Assembly: GCF_036226685.1 (NCBI RefSeq)
Contig: NZ_CP109009.1
Span: 3,658,001-3,722,000, forward strand
DNA: 64,000 nucleotides
Source: Streptomyces sp. NBC_00690
Lineage (GTDB): Bacteria > Actinomycetota > Actinomycetes > Streptomycetales > Streptomycetaceae
Direction: 5' to 3'
In this document: in pieces, positions 43,172-52,125 of the stretch
Layout of the letters: every line of letters begins with the position of its first letter
How positions within the stretch are numbered: position 1 is the first letter of the stretch
Notes under the pieces: model-generated
The model's database searches: none
Seen by the model: the letters and a program-made list of their open reading frames with translations, nothing else
What the model was told of the DNA's origin: nothing
Position numbers and translations under genes: made by a program

Positions 43172-43522
43172 ATGTCCGCCGCCTCAGTCGAAGATCACGC
43201 GTGGGCCCGGATCGTCACCGACGCTCCTCAGTACCGACCCGTGCGCGTCGCCCTGTGCTACGAACCGGCCGACGATCCCGCCGCGGTGCGGTTCTCCTTC
43301 GCCAGCGGGCGCGACTGGACCTTCCCCAGGGAAGTGCTGGAGACCGGATTGCGCTCCCCCGTGCGCGAGGGCGATGTGGAGGTCTGGCCGTGCGGCCGGG
43401 CCCAGGCGGTGGTGGAGTTCCACACGGCTGACGGCGTGGACGTACTCCAGTTCGACACCAGGGCCCTGAGCCGCTTCCTGACCCACACCTATGCGGCCGT
43501 CCCCACCACCACGACCGGCTAG
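43172..43522 (+). CDS. SsgA-like (SALP) sporulation/cell-division protein
   Basis: The 116-residue protein has the SALP core: VRVALCYEPADDPAAVRFSF, DWTFPREVLETGL, GDVEVWPCG and a final ALSRFLTHTYAAVP. SALPs are found only in morphologically complex actinomycetes and guide septum and spore-wall processes. It is shorter than SsgA or SsgB. From remembered gene order it could be the counterpart of S. coelicolor ssgE (SCO3158), but the assignment is not certain and no symbol is given. The ATG at 43172 has GAGGAG eight bases upstream. It diverges from the cbiMN operon. Confidence 0.88.
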   Translation: MSAASVEDHAWARIVTDAPQYRPVRVALCYEPADDPAAVRFSFASGRDWTFPREVLETGLRSPVREGDVEVWPCGRAQAVVEFHTADGVDVLQFDTRALSRFLTHTYAAVPTTTTG

Positions 43523-43586
43523 AACCATCACAACCGGCCAAGCCAACACATCGGTTAGAACCAACGCGACCGGCTAAAACGGCCGT
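43514..43586 (+). repeat. Four imperfect 18-19-base tandem repeats at the 3' end of the SALP gene
   Basis: Copies start at 43514, 43533, 43551 and 43569, each near ACCGGCTAGAACCA. The first includes the last two codons and stop of the SALP gene. The repeat array looks like duplication of the gene's 3' edge. Confidence 0.6.
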
Positions 43587-43626
43587 GGCCGCACCCCCCG
43601 CCGCAAGGCGATGAAGTACGGCCACG
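43584..43626. terminator. Terminator between the SALP gene and the MMPL gene
   Basis: CGTGGCCG (43584-43591) pairs with CGGCCACG (43619-43626), enclosing a second stem CGCC-GCAA-GGCG (43599-43610) with a GNRA loop. It lies between convergent ends. Confidence 0.65.
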
Positions 43627-43660
43627 ACCACCGCGACCCAAAGAGCCGCGGCGCAGGACG

Positions 43661-45928
43661 TCAGACGCGGGACAGTTCTCGGTCCTCGTCGCCGCCCGAG
43701 GAGTTCTGCAACTGCTGCTGGAGCTTCTCGCCCTCGACGTCGACGTTCGGCAGGGCCTTGTCCAGCCAGCCCGGCAGCCACCACGCCTTGTGGCCGAGCA
43801 GCGCCAGCACTGCGGGCACGATCGCCATCCGGACGACGAACGCGTCGAAGAACACCGCGATCGCCAGACCGAAGCCGATCATCATGACCATCTGCTCACC
43901 GGAGCCGATGAAGCCCGCGAACACCGCGATCATGATCACCGCTGCTGCGGTGACCACCCGGGCGCCGTGCTTGAAGCCGGTCACGATGGCTTCGGCCGGC
44001 CGCTCCCCGTGGACGTACGCCTCACGCATGCGTGTGACGAGGAAGACCTCGTAGTCCATCGCCAGGCCGAAGACCACGCCCACCATGAAGATCGGCATCA
44101 TCGACATGATCGGGCCCGGCTGCTCGACACCGAAGACATCGGCGAGCCAGCCCCACTGGAAGACCGCCACGACTGCGCCGAGCGCGGCGACGACGGAGAG
44201 CAGGAACCCGAGCGCTGCCTTGAGCGGCACCAGGATCGACCGGAAGACCACGACCAACAGCAGGAACGCGAGCCCCACGACCAGCGCGAGGTAGGGCATC
44301 AGGGCGTCGTTCATCCGCTGCGAGAAGTCGATGTTCATCGCGGTCGCACCCGTGACGAGCACCTCCGCACCCGTGTCGGACTTCAGTGCGGTACGCAAGT
44401 CACGGATGTCGTGGACCAGGTCCTCGGTCTGCACCGAACTGGGCCGGTCGTCGGGGACGACGGTGATGATCGCCGTGTCGCCCGTCTTGTTCAGCGGCCC
44501 GGGCAGCACGGCGGTGACGCCGTCGAGCTTCTCCACCGTGTCGCCGACCTTGTCGACCGCACCCTGCGGGTTCTCGCTGCCCTTGGCGTTCACGACCAGC
44601 ATCAACGGGCCGTTGAAACCGGGGCCGAAGCCCTCGGAGAGCATGTCGTAGGCCCGGCGCGGGCTCGACTCGGTCGACTGGGAGCCCTCGTCGGGCAGAC
44701 CGACCTTCAGCGAGCCCACCGGGATCGCGATGACACCGAGGCCCACCACACCGGCGAGCAGCACGGCGACCGGACGGCGCAGGACGAAGCGCGCCCAGCG
44801 GACGCCACCGTTCTGCTTCTCGACGGCCCCGCCCTCGGTCTCGGCCGCATTGCCGGCCGCCTTGGCTGCCTTGGCCGTCTTGGCTGCCTTGGCCGTCTTG
44901 GCGTTCTTGCGGGCCTTGCGTCCCATCACCTTGCCGCCCGCGAAGCCCAGCAGAGCCGGGATCAGGGTGATCGCGATGATGACGGCGATGACGACGGTAC
45001 CGGCGGCGGCGAAGCCCATCTTGCTGAGCATCGGGATGTTGACGACCGCCAGGCCGACCAGGGCGATCACCACGGTCAGACCGGCGAAGACGACCGCGGA
45101 GCCCGCGGTACCCACCGCACGGCCGGCGGCTTCCTCACGCTCGCGCCCCTCGGCCAGTTCGGCACGGTAGCGGGAGACGATGAACAGGGCGTAGTCGATG
45201 CCGACCGCAAGGCCGATCATCATCGCCAGGGTGGAGGTGGTGGAACCGAGATCGAGCGTCTTGGCGAGTGCGGTGATCGACGAGATACCGATGCCGACGC
45301 CGATGAGCGCGGTGATCAGCGGCAGACCGGCCGCGATCAGAGAGCCGAAGGTGATGACCAGGACCACCGCGGCAACCGCGATGCCGATCATCTCGGCGGA
45401 GCCGGTCTCCGGCTCAGCCATGGAGGCGTCACCACCGATCTCGACCGTGAGCCCGGCGTCGCTGGCCGCTTCACCGGTCTTCTCCAGCGCATCGCGGGTC
45501 TTGTCGGTCAGCTCCATCGAGTTGACCTTGTAGCTCACCGAGATATACGCGATCGAGCCGTCCTCGGAGACCGCGTCCGCGGTGTACGGGTCGGTGACCG
45601 AGGAGACCTGCGACGATCCGGCCTTCAGATCGGCGACCGCCTCATTGACCTCGGTCTTGTGCTCGGCGTCCGTCATCTTCTGACCGGCCGGAGCCTTGAA
45701 GACCACGCGGGCCGTCGCACCATCGGCGCTCCCACCGGGGAAGCGCTCTTCCAGGAGGTCGAACGCCTTCTGCGCCTCGGTGCCGGGCATCGAGAAGGAG
45801 GCTTCGGTCGGCTTGGCTGCGGCGGACGCGCCGACTCCGGCAAGTACCAGGAGCGCGACCCACAGCAGGGCGACTATGCGGCGGCGCCTGAAGGCGAGCC
45901 GTCCAAGTTTGTAGAGGAACGTGGCCAC
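43661..45928 (-). CDS. MMPL-family RND transporter
   Basis: The 755-residue exporter has the MMPL layout: a first helix (about 17-37), an outer domain with SFSMPGTEAQKAFDLLEERFPGG, five clustered helices, then the same again in the second half (about 385-720), twelve helices in all. The helix pair with DYALFIVSRYR and the later DYEVFLVTRMRE carry the Asp-Tyr residues used for proton coupling in MmpL3-like proteins. The central cytoplasmic loop (about 335-375) is a Lys/Ala repeat. The start is a GTG with GGGAG about nine bases upstream. A TetR gene lies upstream in the same direction and is its likely controller. Cargo could be lipids or a toxic compound. Confidence 0.92.
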   Translation of the reverse strand: MATFLYKLGRLAFRRRRIVALLWVALLVLAGVGASAAAKPTEASFSMPGTEAQKAFDLLEERFPGGSADGATARVVFKAPAGQKMTDAEHKTEVNEAVADLKAGSSQVSSVTDPYTADAVSEDGSIAYISVSYKVNSMELTDKTRDALEKTGEAASDAGLTVEIGGDASMAEPETGSAEMIGIAVAAVVLVITFGSLIAAGLPLITALIGVGIGISSITALAKTLDLGSTTSTLAMMIGLAVGIDYALFIVSRYRAELAEGREREEAAGRAVGTAGSAVVFAGLTVVIALVGLAVVNIPMLSKMGFAAAGTVVIAVIIAITLIPALLGFAGGKVMGRKARKNAKTAKAAKTAKAAKAAGNAAETEGGAVEKQNGGVRWARFVLRRPVAVLLAGVVGLGVIAIPVGSLKVGLPDEGSQSTESSPRRAYDMLSEGFGPGFNGPLMLVVNAKGSENPQGAVDKVGDTVEKLDGVTAVLPGPLNKTGDTAIITVVPDDRPSSVQTEDLVHDIRDLRTALKSDTGAEVLVTGATAMNIDFSQRMNDALMPYLALVVGLAFLLLVVVFRSILVPLKAALGFLLSVVAALGAVVAVFQWGWLADVFGVEQPGPIMSMMPIFMVGVVFGLAMDYEVFLVTRMREAYVHGERPAEAIVTGFKHGARVVTAAAVIMIAVFAGFIGSGEQMVMMIGFGLAIAVFFDAFVVRMAIVPAVLALLGHKAWWLPGWLDKALPNVDVEGEKLQQQLQNSSGGDEDRELSRV

Positions 45929-46422
45929 GAGGGCTTACTCCCATTGGGTTGAGAGGACAAAGGGCATGGGGAGCCGGCCCGACGACGAGAGCGGCGCACG
46001 TCAGGTGCTGCGGTGGTACCGAGCGGAGGGTGGGGATCCCGGGGAGGAGTGGGGGGCGGGTCGATGTCCTGGGGAGGGACACCGGACGCGTTCAGGAACG
46101 ATTCATGAACGACGTCCGGGGGGTCGGGTGCACGGTGAAGGCCAACAGGACTCACCGAAGCGGCAGCGCTGACACCGTTGGCAGAGCAGCCGGGGAACCA
46201 AGAACACCGAAAACGGGGAAAAGAACGCGAACCCTGTGGGGCAGGGTCCATCGCGCTCCGGTCGGACGGTCTGCGATGGCGAAGGGCAACGCCCTGCCAC
46301 CGCGGACCGGGAGGTACCGGGACCGCACGACGGACGACGAACGTCCGACGGGGCCGTACGCCTGCTCGACAGGGTGCACCGAGAGGCGGGACGGGAGTGT
46401 GAACGGAACCAGGCCGACGCCA
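45929..46422. other. 494-base region between the TetR and MMPL genes
   Basis: No gene is supported. At 46090-46110 there are two adjacent palindromes, GTTCAGGAAC and TTCATGAA, as a repeated TTCANGAACGA unit flanked by GGACG/CGTCC arms, a possible operator for the MMPL promoter. The rest (46160-46420) contains only short frames with unconvincing composition. Confidence 0.45.
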
Positions 46423-46998
46423 TCAGACCCCCAGCGCCGGAAGGACGACGGCATCGATGTACCGCATGATGTACGCCTTGTCAGGGTGCTGGTCGTCGAT
46501 GATGAGCCGGGCGAAGAACGCCCCCACCAACATATGGGCGACGAACTCCACCGCGGGATTGGCGGCACTGATCTCACCGCGCCCCACGGCCCTGCGCACC
46601 ACGGCGTCGAGCTCGCGCTTCTCCGGCTCGACGAGCTGCTCGCGCAGTGCCTCGTGCAGATCCGGGTTGTGGTGAACGGCCTGGACCAGCCCCCGCAACA
46701 GCGCCGAGTCCCGCTCCAGTTTGGAATCGTCCGTACGCGCGAGGATCTCGTAGAAGTCACCGCGCAGGGAACCGGTGTCGATCTCGTCGAGCCCCGGCGG
46801 CTTGGTCTCCTGGAGGGCCTTGGCCACCAGTTCCGGCTTGCTGCGCCACTGACGGTAGAGGGTGGCCTTGCTGGATCTGGTCCGGGCGGCGATGGCGTCC
46901 ATGGTCAGTGCGTCGTAGCCCACCTCGGCAAGCAGATCGAGTACGGCTTCGTACAGCTCTGCCTCGCGCTCGGGGGTCAACCGGGTGCGCGTCGCCAT
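46423..46998 (-). CDS. TetR-family regulator of the MMPL exporter
   Basis: The 191-residue protein has a TetR helix-turn-helix at residues 8-55 (REAELYEAVLDLLAEVGYDALTMDAIAARTRSSKATLYRQWRSK) and a TetR_C ligand domain ending AYIMRYIDAVVLPALGV, the common length for repressors of efflux pumps. The ATG at 46998 has GGAGG nine bases upstream. Two strong ACGAAAC/GTTTCGT palindromes lie directly upstream and are its likely operators, covering its own promoter and that of the divergent tricorn gene. Confidence 0.92.
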   Translation of the reverse strand: MATRTRLTPEREAELYEAVLDLLAEVGYDALTMDAIAARTRSSKATLYRQWRSKPELVAKALQETKPPGLDEIDTGSLRGDFYEILARTDDSKLERDSALLRGLVQAVHHNPDLHEALREQLVEPEKRELDAVVRRAVGRGEISAANPAVEFVAHMLVGAFFARLIIDDQHPDKAYIMRYIDAVVLPALGV

Positions 46999-47030
46999 GA
47001 TGGACCTCCCCCCACTGCTGCCACTGCCGA

Positions 47031-47092
47031 ACGAAACGGTTTCGTACACCTCCAAGTTAACCCAGCCCACTTCACGAAACGAAATCGTTTCG
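47031..47092. promoter_or_regulatory. Two TetR-type operators (ACGAAAC...GTTTCGT)
   Basis: Site A at 47031-47045 is ACGAAAC-G-GTTTCGT, perfect around one base. Site B at 47075-47092 is CGAAACGA-AA-TCGTTTCG, perfect around two bases. Centres are about 45 bases apart. They lie 33 and 77 bases upstream of the TetR start. Confidence 0.75.
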
Positions 47093-47304
47093 CTTGTGTT
47101 CTGGGTCACGGACGGTTCCAGGCCGAACCAACGAACCCATCCGGCCAACGCCACCCACCGTCCGAACAACCGAACTAGCAAACCGTGACATCACGACGTC
47201 ACGGCCTCACGGCGTGGCGACGCACCCAGGTGTCGGGCCGCCGCGCAGGTGTTCCCCCGCGCCACGAGTTGCCGCATCCACGGGCCCCGGAAAGGATAGG
47301 GGAA

Positions 47305-50300
47305 GTGAGCGACGACGTGGCATACCTCCGCTTCCCGCACCTCCATGACGACCTGCTGTGCTTCGCATCCGAAGACGATCTGTGGGTCGCACCCCTCGTG
47401 CCGGCGGGCCAGCGGCCCGGGCGAGCCTGGCGGATCACCGTGGACCGGACCCGGATCGGGCACCCCCGCTTCTCCCCCGACGGCCGTCACATCGCCTACA
47501 CCAGCTGGCGCAGCCTCGACCCGGAGATCCACCTCGCCCCGGTCAGCGGCGGCCCCGCACGCCGGCTGAGCCACTGGGGCAGCGCCGACACCCGGGTCTG
47601 CGGCTGGGCGCCACCGGATCCGGAGGGCCACAGCCAGATCCTCGCCGTCTCCTCGCACGGGCAGCCGTTCTCGTACTTCTCCTGGGCCTACTGCGTCCCG
47701 ACCGACGGGGCCCCGGGGGCGAAACTGCCATGGGGGCCCGTGTCGGACATCGCCGTGACCGGCACCAACGGCGACCGGCGCACCCTGCTGCTGACGGGCA
47801 AGCCACCCCACGAGCCCGCCTCCTGGAAGCGCTACCGCGGTGGCGCAACGGGCCGGCTGTGGCTGCACGGCGAGCGACTGCTGCCCGAACTCGAAGGCCA
47901 TCTGGACTGCCCGATGTTCGTCTCGGGTCGGATCGCCTTCCTCTCCGATCACGAGGGGATCGGCAATCTGTACTCCTGTCTGCCCGACGGCAGCGATCTG
48001 CGACGACACACCGACCACGACACCTTCTACGCCCGCCATGCGTCCAGCGACGGCCACCGTGTGGTCTACCAGTGCGCGGGCGAGTTGTGGATCGCCGACG
48101 ACCTGCTGTCGCCGGACGCCGTACCGCGCCGGCTGGCGGTCGAGCTGGGCGGTACCCGCGCCGGTAGACGCCCGTACCAGGTGCCGGCCGCGAACCATGT
48201 GGACGCAGTATCGGTGGACACCACGGGGCGGGCCAGCGCCCTTTCCGTGCGCGGCAGCCTGTACTGGCTGACCCATCGCGACGGCCCGGCCCGCACGATC
48301 GCCGACACCCCGGGCGTACGGGTGCGGTTGCCGGTGATGCTCGGGACCGGCGGACAGGTCGCGTACGTCACCGATGCCGCGGGCGAGGACGCGATCGAGG
48401 TCGCCTATCTGCCGCGGGCCAGTGGGGACCGGCCACCGCGGCGGCTGGCACCCGGGGTGCTCGGGCGGGTGTTGGAGTTGGTCTCGGACCCGGAGGGGGA
48501 GCGGCTGGCGATCGCCTCGCACGACGGCCGACTGCTGCTCATCGACGCCGCCGAATCCACCGACTCCACCAATGTCACCAACTCCACCAACTCCACTGGC
48601 TCAACGGGCACAACGGGTACAGCTGACGCCGCGCTCTCCCAGGAGACGGTGGGCTCGGTCATCGAGTTGATCCGATCCGTCAACGGCCCCGTGCGCGATC
48701 TTGCGTTCTCCCCCGACGGTTCCTGGCTCACCTGGGCCCAACCCGGCATCGGCCGCTCCCTGCGACAGATCAAACTGGCCCGGATCAAGGACCGTACGAT
48801 CGTCGACGTCACCAACGGCCGCTTCGAGGACGAGAATCCCGTCTTCACCAGCGACGGCCGCTATCTGGCCTTCCTCTCCTGGCGCGGCTTCGATCCGGTG
48901 TACGACGTCCACACCGGGGACCTCTCCTTTCCACTCGGCTGCCGCCCCTACCTCGTACCGCTGTCGTCGGCGACGCCTTCGCCCTTCGCCCTGTCCCCGG
49001 ACGGACGGCCCGCCGCCGGGGGGCTCGACCCGCTGGACGACATCGTCTCCGCATCAGACGAGCCGGCAGGTGCGGTGACCGTGGAGATCGAGGGGTTGGA
49101 GAGCCGGGTGACCCCATTCCCCGTGTCGGCGTCCAAGTACTCGGAGCTCCACCCCGTCAGCGGCGGGGGTCTCGTCTGGCTGCGCTGGCCCATCTCGGGC
49201 GCCCTCGGGGAGACGTTCGCCAATCCCGCGGACACCTCGGGCCGGCCGACGCTGGAACACTTCGACATCTCCAAGGCGCGTCGGATCGAACTGGTCGACC
49301 ATCTGGATTGGTTCGCCGTGAGCGGGGACGGCAGTCGGCTGGTCGTCGTGGACGAGGACGAACTGCGTGCGGTCCCCGCCACCGAGCCCGGCGACGGCGA
49401 TTCGACCGTCTATCTGGACCTTCGCCGCATCCTGCACCATGTGGACCCGGCCTCGGAGTGGCGGCAGGCGTACGAAGAGGCGGGAAGGCTGATCCGGGCC
49501 TACTTCTGGGAGCCCGGCATGGGCGGCGTCGACTGGGACGCGGTCCTCGCGCAGTACCGGCCGCTGGTGGAGCGGGTCGCCTCACCGGACGAGTTCGCGG
49601 ATCTGCTGCGGGAGGTCCTCGGCGAACTGGGCACGTCCCACGCCTATGTGGCTCCCGCCCGCCGCAACGAAGGACCTCCCCACTACCAGCGGCCGATGGG
49701 TCTCCTGGGTGCGAATCTGGTCTGTCGGGACGGCCAATGGGTGGTGCAGCGCATCCTGCCGGGTGAATCGTCCGACTCCAAGGCCCGCTCACCGCTGGCG
49801 GGCACCGGCATCCGCGAGGGAGCGGTCATCACCCAGGTGGACGGACGCCCGGTGGACCCGCTCACCGGCCCCTTCCCCATGCTCGCCGCCGCGGGGGGAA
49901 CGACGGTCGAGCTGACGTTCCGACTCGCGGAAGGCGGCTCCCGGCGGGTGGCCGTGGTGCCGCTCGTCGATGAACGGCCGCTGCGCTACCAGGACTGGGT
50001 GGCGAAGCGGCGGGAGGTGGTGCGGGAGCTGAGCGGTGGCAAGTGCGGCTATCTCCACATCCCCGACATGGGCGGCTCGGGTTGGGCCCAGTTCAACCGG
50101 GACCTGCGATTGGAAGTGGCCCGCCCCGCACTGATCGTCGACGTACGGGGGAACGCGGGCGGCCACATCAGTGAGCTGGTGGTGGAGAAGCTGACGCGCA
50201 AGATCCTCGGTTGGGACCTCACCCGGGACGCACAGCCGGTCTCGTACGCCTCCCATGCGCCGCGCGGTCCGGTGGTGGCGCTGGCGGACGAAGCGACCTC

Positions 50301-50682
50301 ATCGGACGGTGACATGATCACCGCGGCCTTCAAGCTGCTGGGGTTGGGGCCTGTGGTGGGGTGTCGGACCTGGGGCGGCGTGGTGGGGATCACGGGACGC
50401 CACCAGTTGGGCGATGGCTCGGTGATCACGGTTCCGATGAACGCGGCCTGGTTCCAGCAGTACGGCTGGGGAATCGAGAACCACGGTGTGGCACCGGACC
50501 TGGAGGCGTTGCGCACCCCCCTGGACTGGGCCGAGGGGCGGCATGCGGGACTCGACGACGCGGTGCGGCTGGCCCTGGAACTGTTGGCGGACCGGCCCGC
50601 GGCCATCCCCCCGGGATATGACCACGTACCGGACCGGAGCCGCCCGAAGCTCCCGCCGAGATCGGCCCGTTCGGGCGATTGA
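47305..50682 (+). CDS. Tricorn protease homolog (S41 family)
   Basis: Large cytosolic self-compartmentalising protease that trims peptides released by the proteasome. The 1125-residue product has two beta-propeller domains (about 1-300 and 310-650; blade motifs such as SPDGRHIAYTSW and FSPDGSWLTWAQ), a PDZ domain (about 760-850), and the catalytic core with the active-site pieces SHAY (His), GNAGGHISE, the Ser-Asp of ATSSDGDM and GIENHGVAPD. A Ser/Thr/Asn-rich insert of about 30 residues lies near residue 420 and has no counterpart in blade structure. The GTG at 47305 has AAAGGA eight bases upstream. It diverges from the TetR gene. Confidence 0.93.
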   Translation: MSDDVAYLRFPHLHDDLLCFASEDDLWVAPLVPAGQRPGRAWRITVDRTRIGHPRFSPDGRHIAYTSWRSLDPEIHLAPVSGGPARRLSHWGSADTRVCGWAPPDPEGHSQILAVSSHGQPFSYFSWAYCVPTDGAPGAKLPWGPVSDIAVTGTNGDRRTLLLTGKPPHEPASWKRYRGGATGRLWLHGERLLPELEGHLDCPMFVSGRIAFLSDHEGIGNLYSCLPDGSDLRRHTDHDTFYARHASSDGHRVVYQCAGELWIADDLLSPDAVPRRLAVELGGTRAGRRPYQVPAANHVDAVSVDTTGRASALSVRGSLYWLTHRDGPARTIADTPGVRVRLPVMLGTGGQVAYVTDAAGEDAIEVAYLPRASGDRPPRRLAPGVLGRVLELVSDPEGERLAIASHDGRLLLIDAAESTDSTNVTNSTNSTGSTGTTGTADAALSQETVGSVIELIRSVNGPVRDLAFSPDGSWLTWAQPGIGRSLRQIKLARIKDRTIVDVTNGRFEDENPVFTSDGRYLAFLSWRGFDPVYDVHTGDLSFPLGCRPYLVPLSSATPSPFALSPDGRPAAGGLDPLDDIVSASDEPAGAVTVEIEGLESRVTPFPVSASKYSELHPVSGGGLVWLRWPISGALGETFANPADTSGRPTLEHFDISKARRIELVDHLDWFAVSGDGSRLVVVDEDELRAVPATEPGDGDSTVYLDLRRILHHVDPASEWRQAYEEAGRLIRAYFWEPGMGGVDWDAVLAQYRPLVERVASPDEFADLLREVLGELGTSHAYVAPARRNEGPPHYQRPMGLLGANLVCRDGQWVVQRILPGESSDSKARSPLAGTGIREGAVITQVDGRPVDPLTGPFPMLAAAGGTTVELTFRLAEGGSRRVAVVPLVDERPLRYQDWVAKRREVVRELSGGKCGYLHIPDMGGSGWAQFNRDLRLEVARPALIVDVRGNAGGHISELVVEKLTRKILGWDLTRDAQPVSYASHAPRGPVVALADEATSSDGDMITAAFKLLGLGPVVGCRTWGGVVGITGRHQLGDGSVITVPMNAAWFQQYGWGIENHGVAPDLEALRTPLDWAEGRHAGLDDAVRLALELLADRPAAIPPGYDHVPDRSRPKLPPRSARSGD

Positions 50683-50737
50683 GAAGGGCCGTACGGCTGC
50701 TGCTCCGCCCGCGCGAGAAGTCCGTGCGCAGTCCCTC

Positions 50738-50779
50738 GCGAGCCCCGCGAGAGCCCCGCGAGAGCCCCGTGAGAGCCCC
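50738..50779 (+). repeat. 11-base tandem repeat (GCGAGAGCCCC)
   Basis: One partial and three full copies of an 11-base unit, the last with one change (GTGAGAGCCCC). It lies in the noncoding stretch after the tricorn gene. Confidence 0.7.
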
Positions 50780-50891
50780 GTGCGAAGTCATCGGCCAACC
50801 ACCCGACCCGGCCGCAGGCGCCCTGCCGTCGTGACACCACCGCATCCTCGGCAAGCTCCCCCGACGACCCGGGCTGGCCACGGCATCGCGA

Positions 50892-50925
50892 AGGCGCACC
50901 CGCCCGTGTGGGGGCGGGTGCGCCT
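50892..50925. terminator. Terminator between the tricorn and small hydrophilic genes
   Basis: Perfect 14-bp arms (50892-50905 with 50912-50925) and a six-base loop, between convergent genes. Confidence 0.85.
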
Positions 50926-50939
50926 CAAAGCGCTAGCGG

Positions 50940-51131
50940 TCAGGCAGCCGGGTTGGGACGCCGGTTGGGCGGCTCCTGCCGGGCCGGGTTCTGCCGGGCC
51001 GGGTCCTGGTCGCGGCGCTCGCGGCCGTCACGGCCGCGCTCCGGAGACTCGTCCCTCGCCTTGCCCGCAGCCTGCTTCGCCTGCTGCGCGAGCTCCTGCG
51101 CCTTGTCCTGGAACTGGTCCTTGATGCCCAT
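50940..51131 (-). CDS. Small hydrophilic protein (CsbD-like)
   Basis: The 63-residue protein MGIKDQFQDKAQELAQQAK starts with an amphipathic Gln/Lys/Ala helix and ends in a disordered Arg/Pro/Asn/Asp tail. The helix resembles CsbD-family or small stress proteins, which have no known enzymatic role. The ATG at 51131 has AGGAG ten bases upstream, and the product looks like a stand-alone abundant small protein. Assignment to CsbD is tentative. Confidence 0.7.
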   Translation of the reverse strand: MGIKDQFQDKAQELAQQAKQAAGKARDESPERGRDGRERRDQDPARQNPARQEPPNRRPNPAA

Positions 51132-51240
51132 GTGAGTCACTCCTGAGAGGGGTGCGGAAAGAGTGGGACATTGATGTCCCCGGGGCCGGGAGTGGCCCCG
51201 GCTCAGACTCTTCCACGACCGGACATAGCTCGCATTTCGA

Positions 51241-52125
51241 TCAACTACGCTCCGTGCGCGCCGCCTCGTCGGCGGCCCCGCCCGCACCCACGAGCCCCTT
51301 GCCCACACCGGCCAACCGCGGCTCGAACCGTCGGACCTCCCGTTGCCCCACCAGCCCGATCAGCGACGGCAGACCGCCGCGCACCGACTGCATTCCGCGC
51401 AGCCACCACTGCCCGTACACATGCGCGGAACGCCGCTCGATCCCGGCCACGATCCGGTCCACGGCCGGGCCCGGCGGATAGGTGCGGTTGGCGGGCCAGG
51501 GCAGCCGTCCGCGCAGTTCCCGCATCACCTCGTCCTGGTCGGCGCCGCGAACCATGTCGGTGTCGGTCCAGGACAGATAGGCGACCCCCACCCGCACGCC
51601 GCGGTGGGCGACTTCGGAGCGCAGGCTGTGCGCGAACGCCTCGACGCCGGACTTCGATGCGCAGTAGGCCGTCATCAGCGGTGCCGGGGTGATGGCGGCG
51701 AGGGACGCGATCTGGAGGAAGCAGCCGCGGCTGGCCGTCAAGGCGGGCAGGAACGCCCGCCCGGTCACGGCGCTGCCGATGAGATTGACCTCGATCACCC
51801 GCCGCCAGGCGTTCGGGTCGCTATCCGCGAACGGCCCGCCCGCGGCCACCCCCGCATTGGCCACGACGACATCGACCTTGCCGAACCGCTGCTTGACCTC
51901 GCCGGCGATCCGATCCATCTCCTGATGGTCCGTCACATCGACTTCCCACCAGTCGCTTTCACCGTGGAGCCGGCCCGAGACCTCCTTCAAACCCTCCGGT
52001 TCCAGGCCCAGGAGCGCCACCTTCGCCCCGCGCGCCGACAGTTTGCGGGCGAGGAGTTCCCCCACCCCGCGGGCGGCACCGGTGACGACGGCGACCTGCC
52101 CCTCAAGATCCATTCGGCGGATCAT
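51241..52125 (-). CDS. Short-chain dehydrogenase/reductase paired with the BVMO
   Basis: SDR of 294 residues: VTGAARGVGELLARK (residues 14-28), ANAG in place of NNAG (VVANAGVAAGG), catalytic Ser in QIASLA, YCASK, and a long C-terminal part with YPPGPAVDRIVAGIERRSAHVYG, typical of SDRs linked to BVMO or sterol/ketone pathways. The ATG at 52125 overlaps the BVMO stop (ATGA) and has GGAGGA seven bases upstream. The pair could oxidise a secondary alcohol to a ketone (SDR) and insert oxygen to give an ester (BVMO); this order is inference. Confidence 0.9.
   Translation of the reverse strand: MIRRMDLEGQVAVVTGAARGVGELLARKLSARGAKVALLGLEPEGLKEVSGRLHGESDWWEVDVTDHQEMDRIAGEVKQRFGKVDVVVANAGVAAGGPFADSDPNAWRRVIEVNLIGSAVTGRAFLPALTASRGCFLQIASLAAITPAPLMTAYCASKSGVEAFAHSLRSEVAHRGVRVGVAYLSWTDTDMVRGADQDEVMRELRGRLPWPANRTYPPGPAVDRIVAGIERRSAHVYGQWWLRGMQSVRGGLPSLIGLVGQREVRRFEPRLAGVGKGLVGAGGAADEAARTERS

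Noticed and set aside
43790..45952. 720-codon plus-strand frame opposite the MMPL gene
   Set aside because: His/Asp/Arg-rich nonsense composition; the minus-strand MMPL protein is unmistakable.
46103..46423. Short minus-strand frame between the TetR and MMPL genes
   Set aside because: Arg/Ser/Pro/Cys-rich composition typical of out-of-frame GC-rich DNA and no ribosome binding site.
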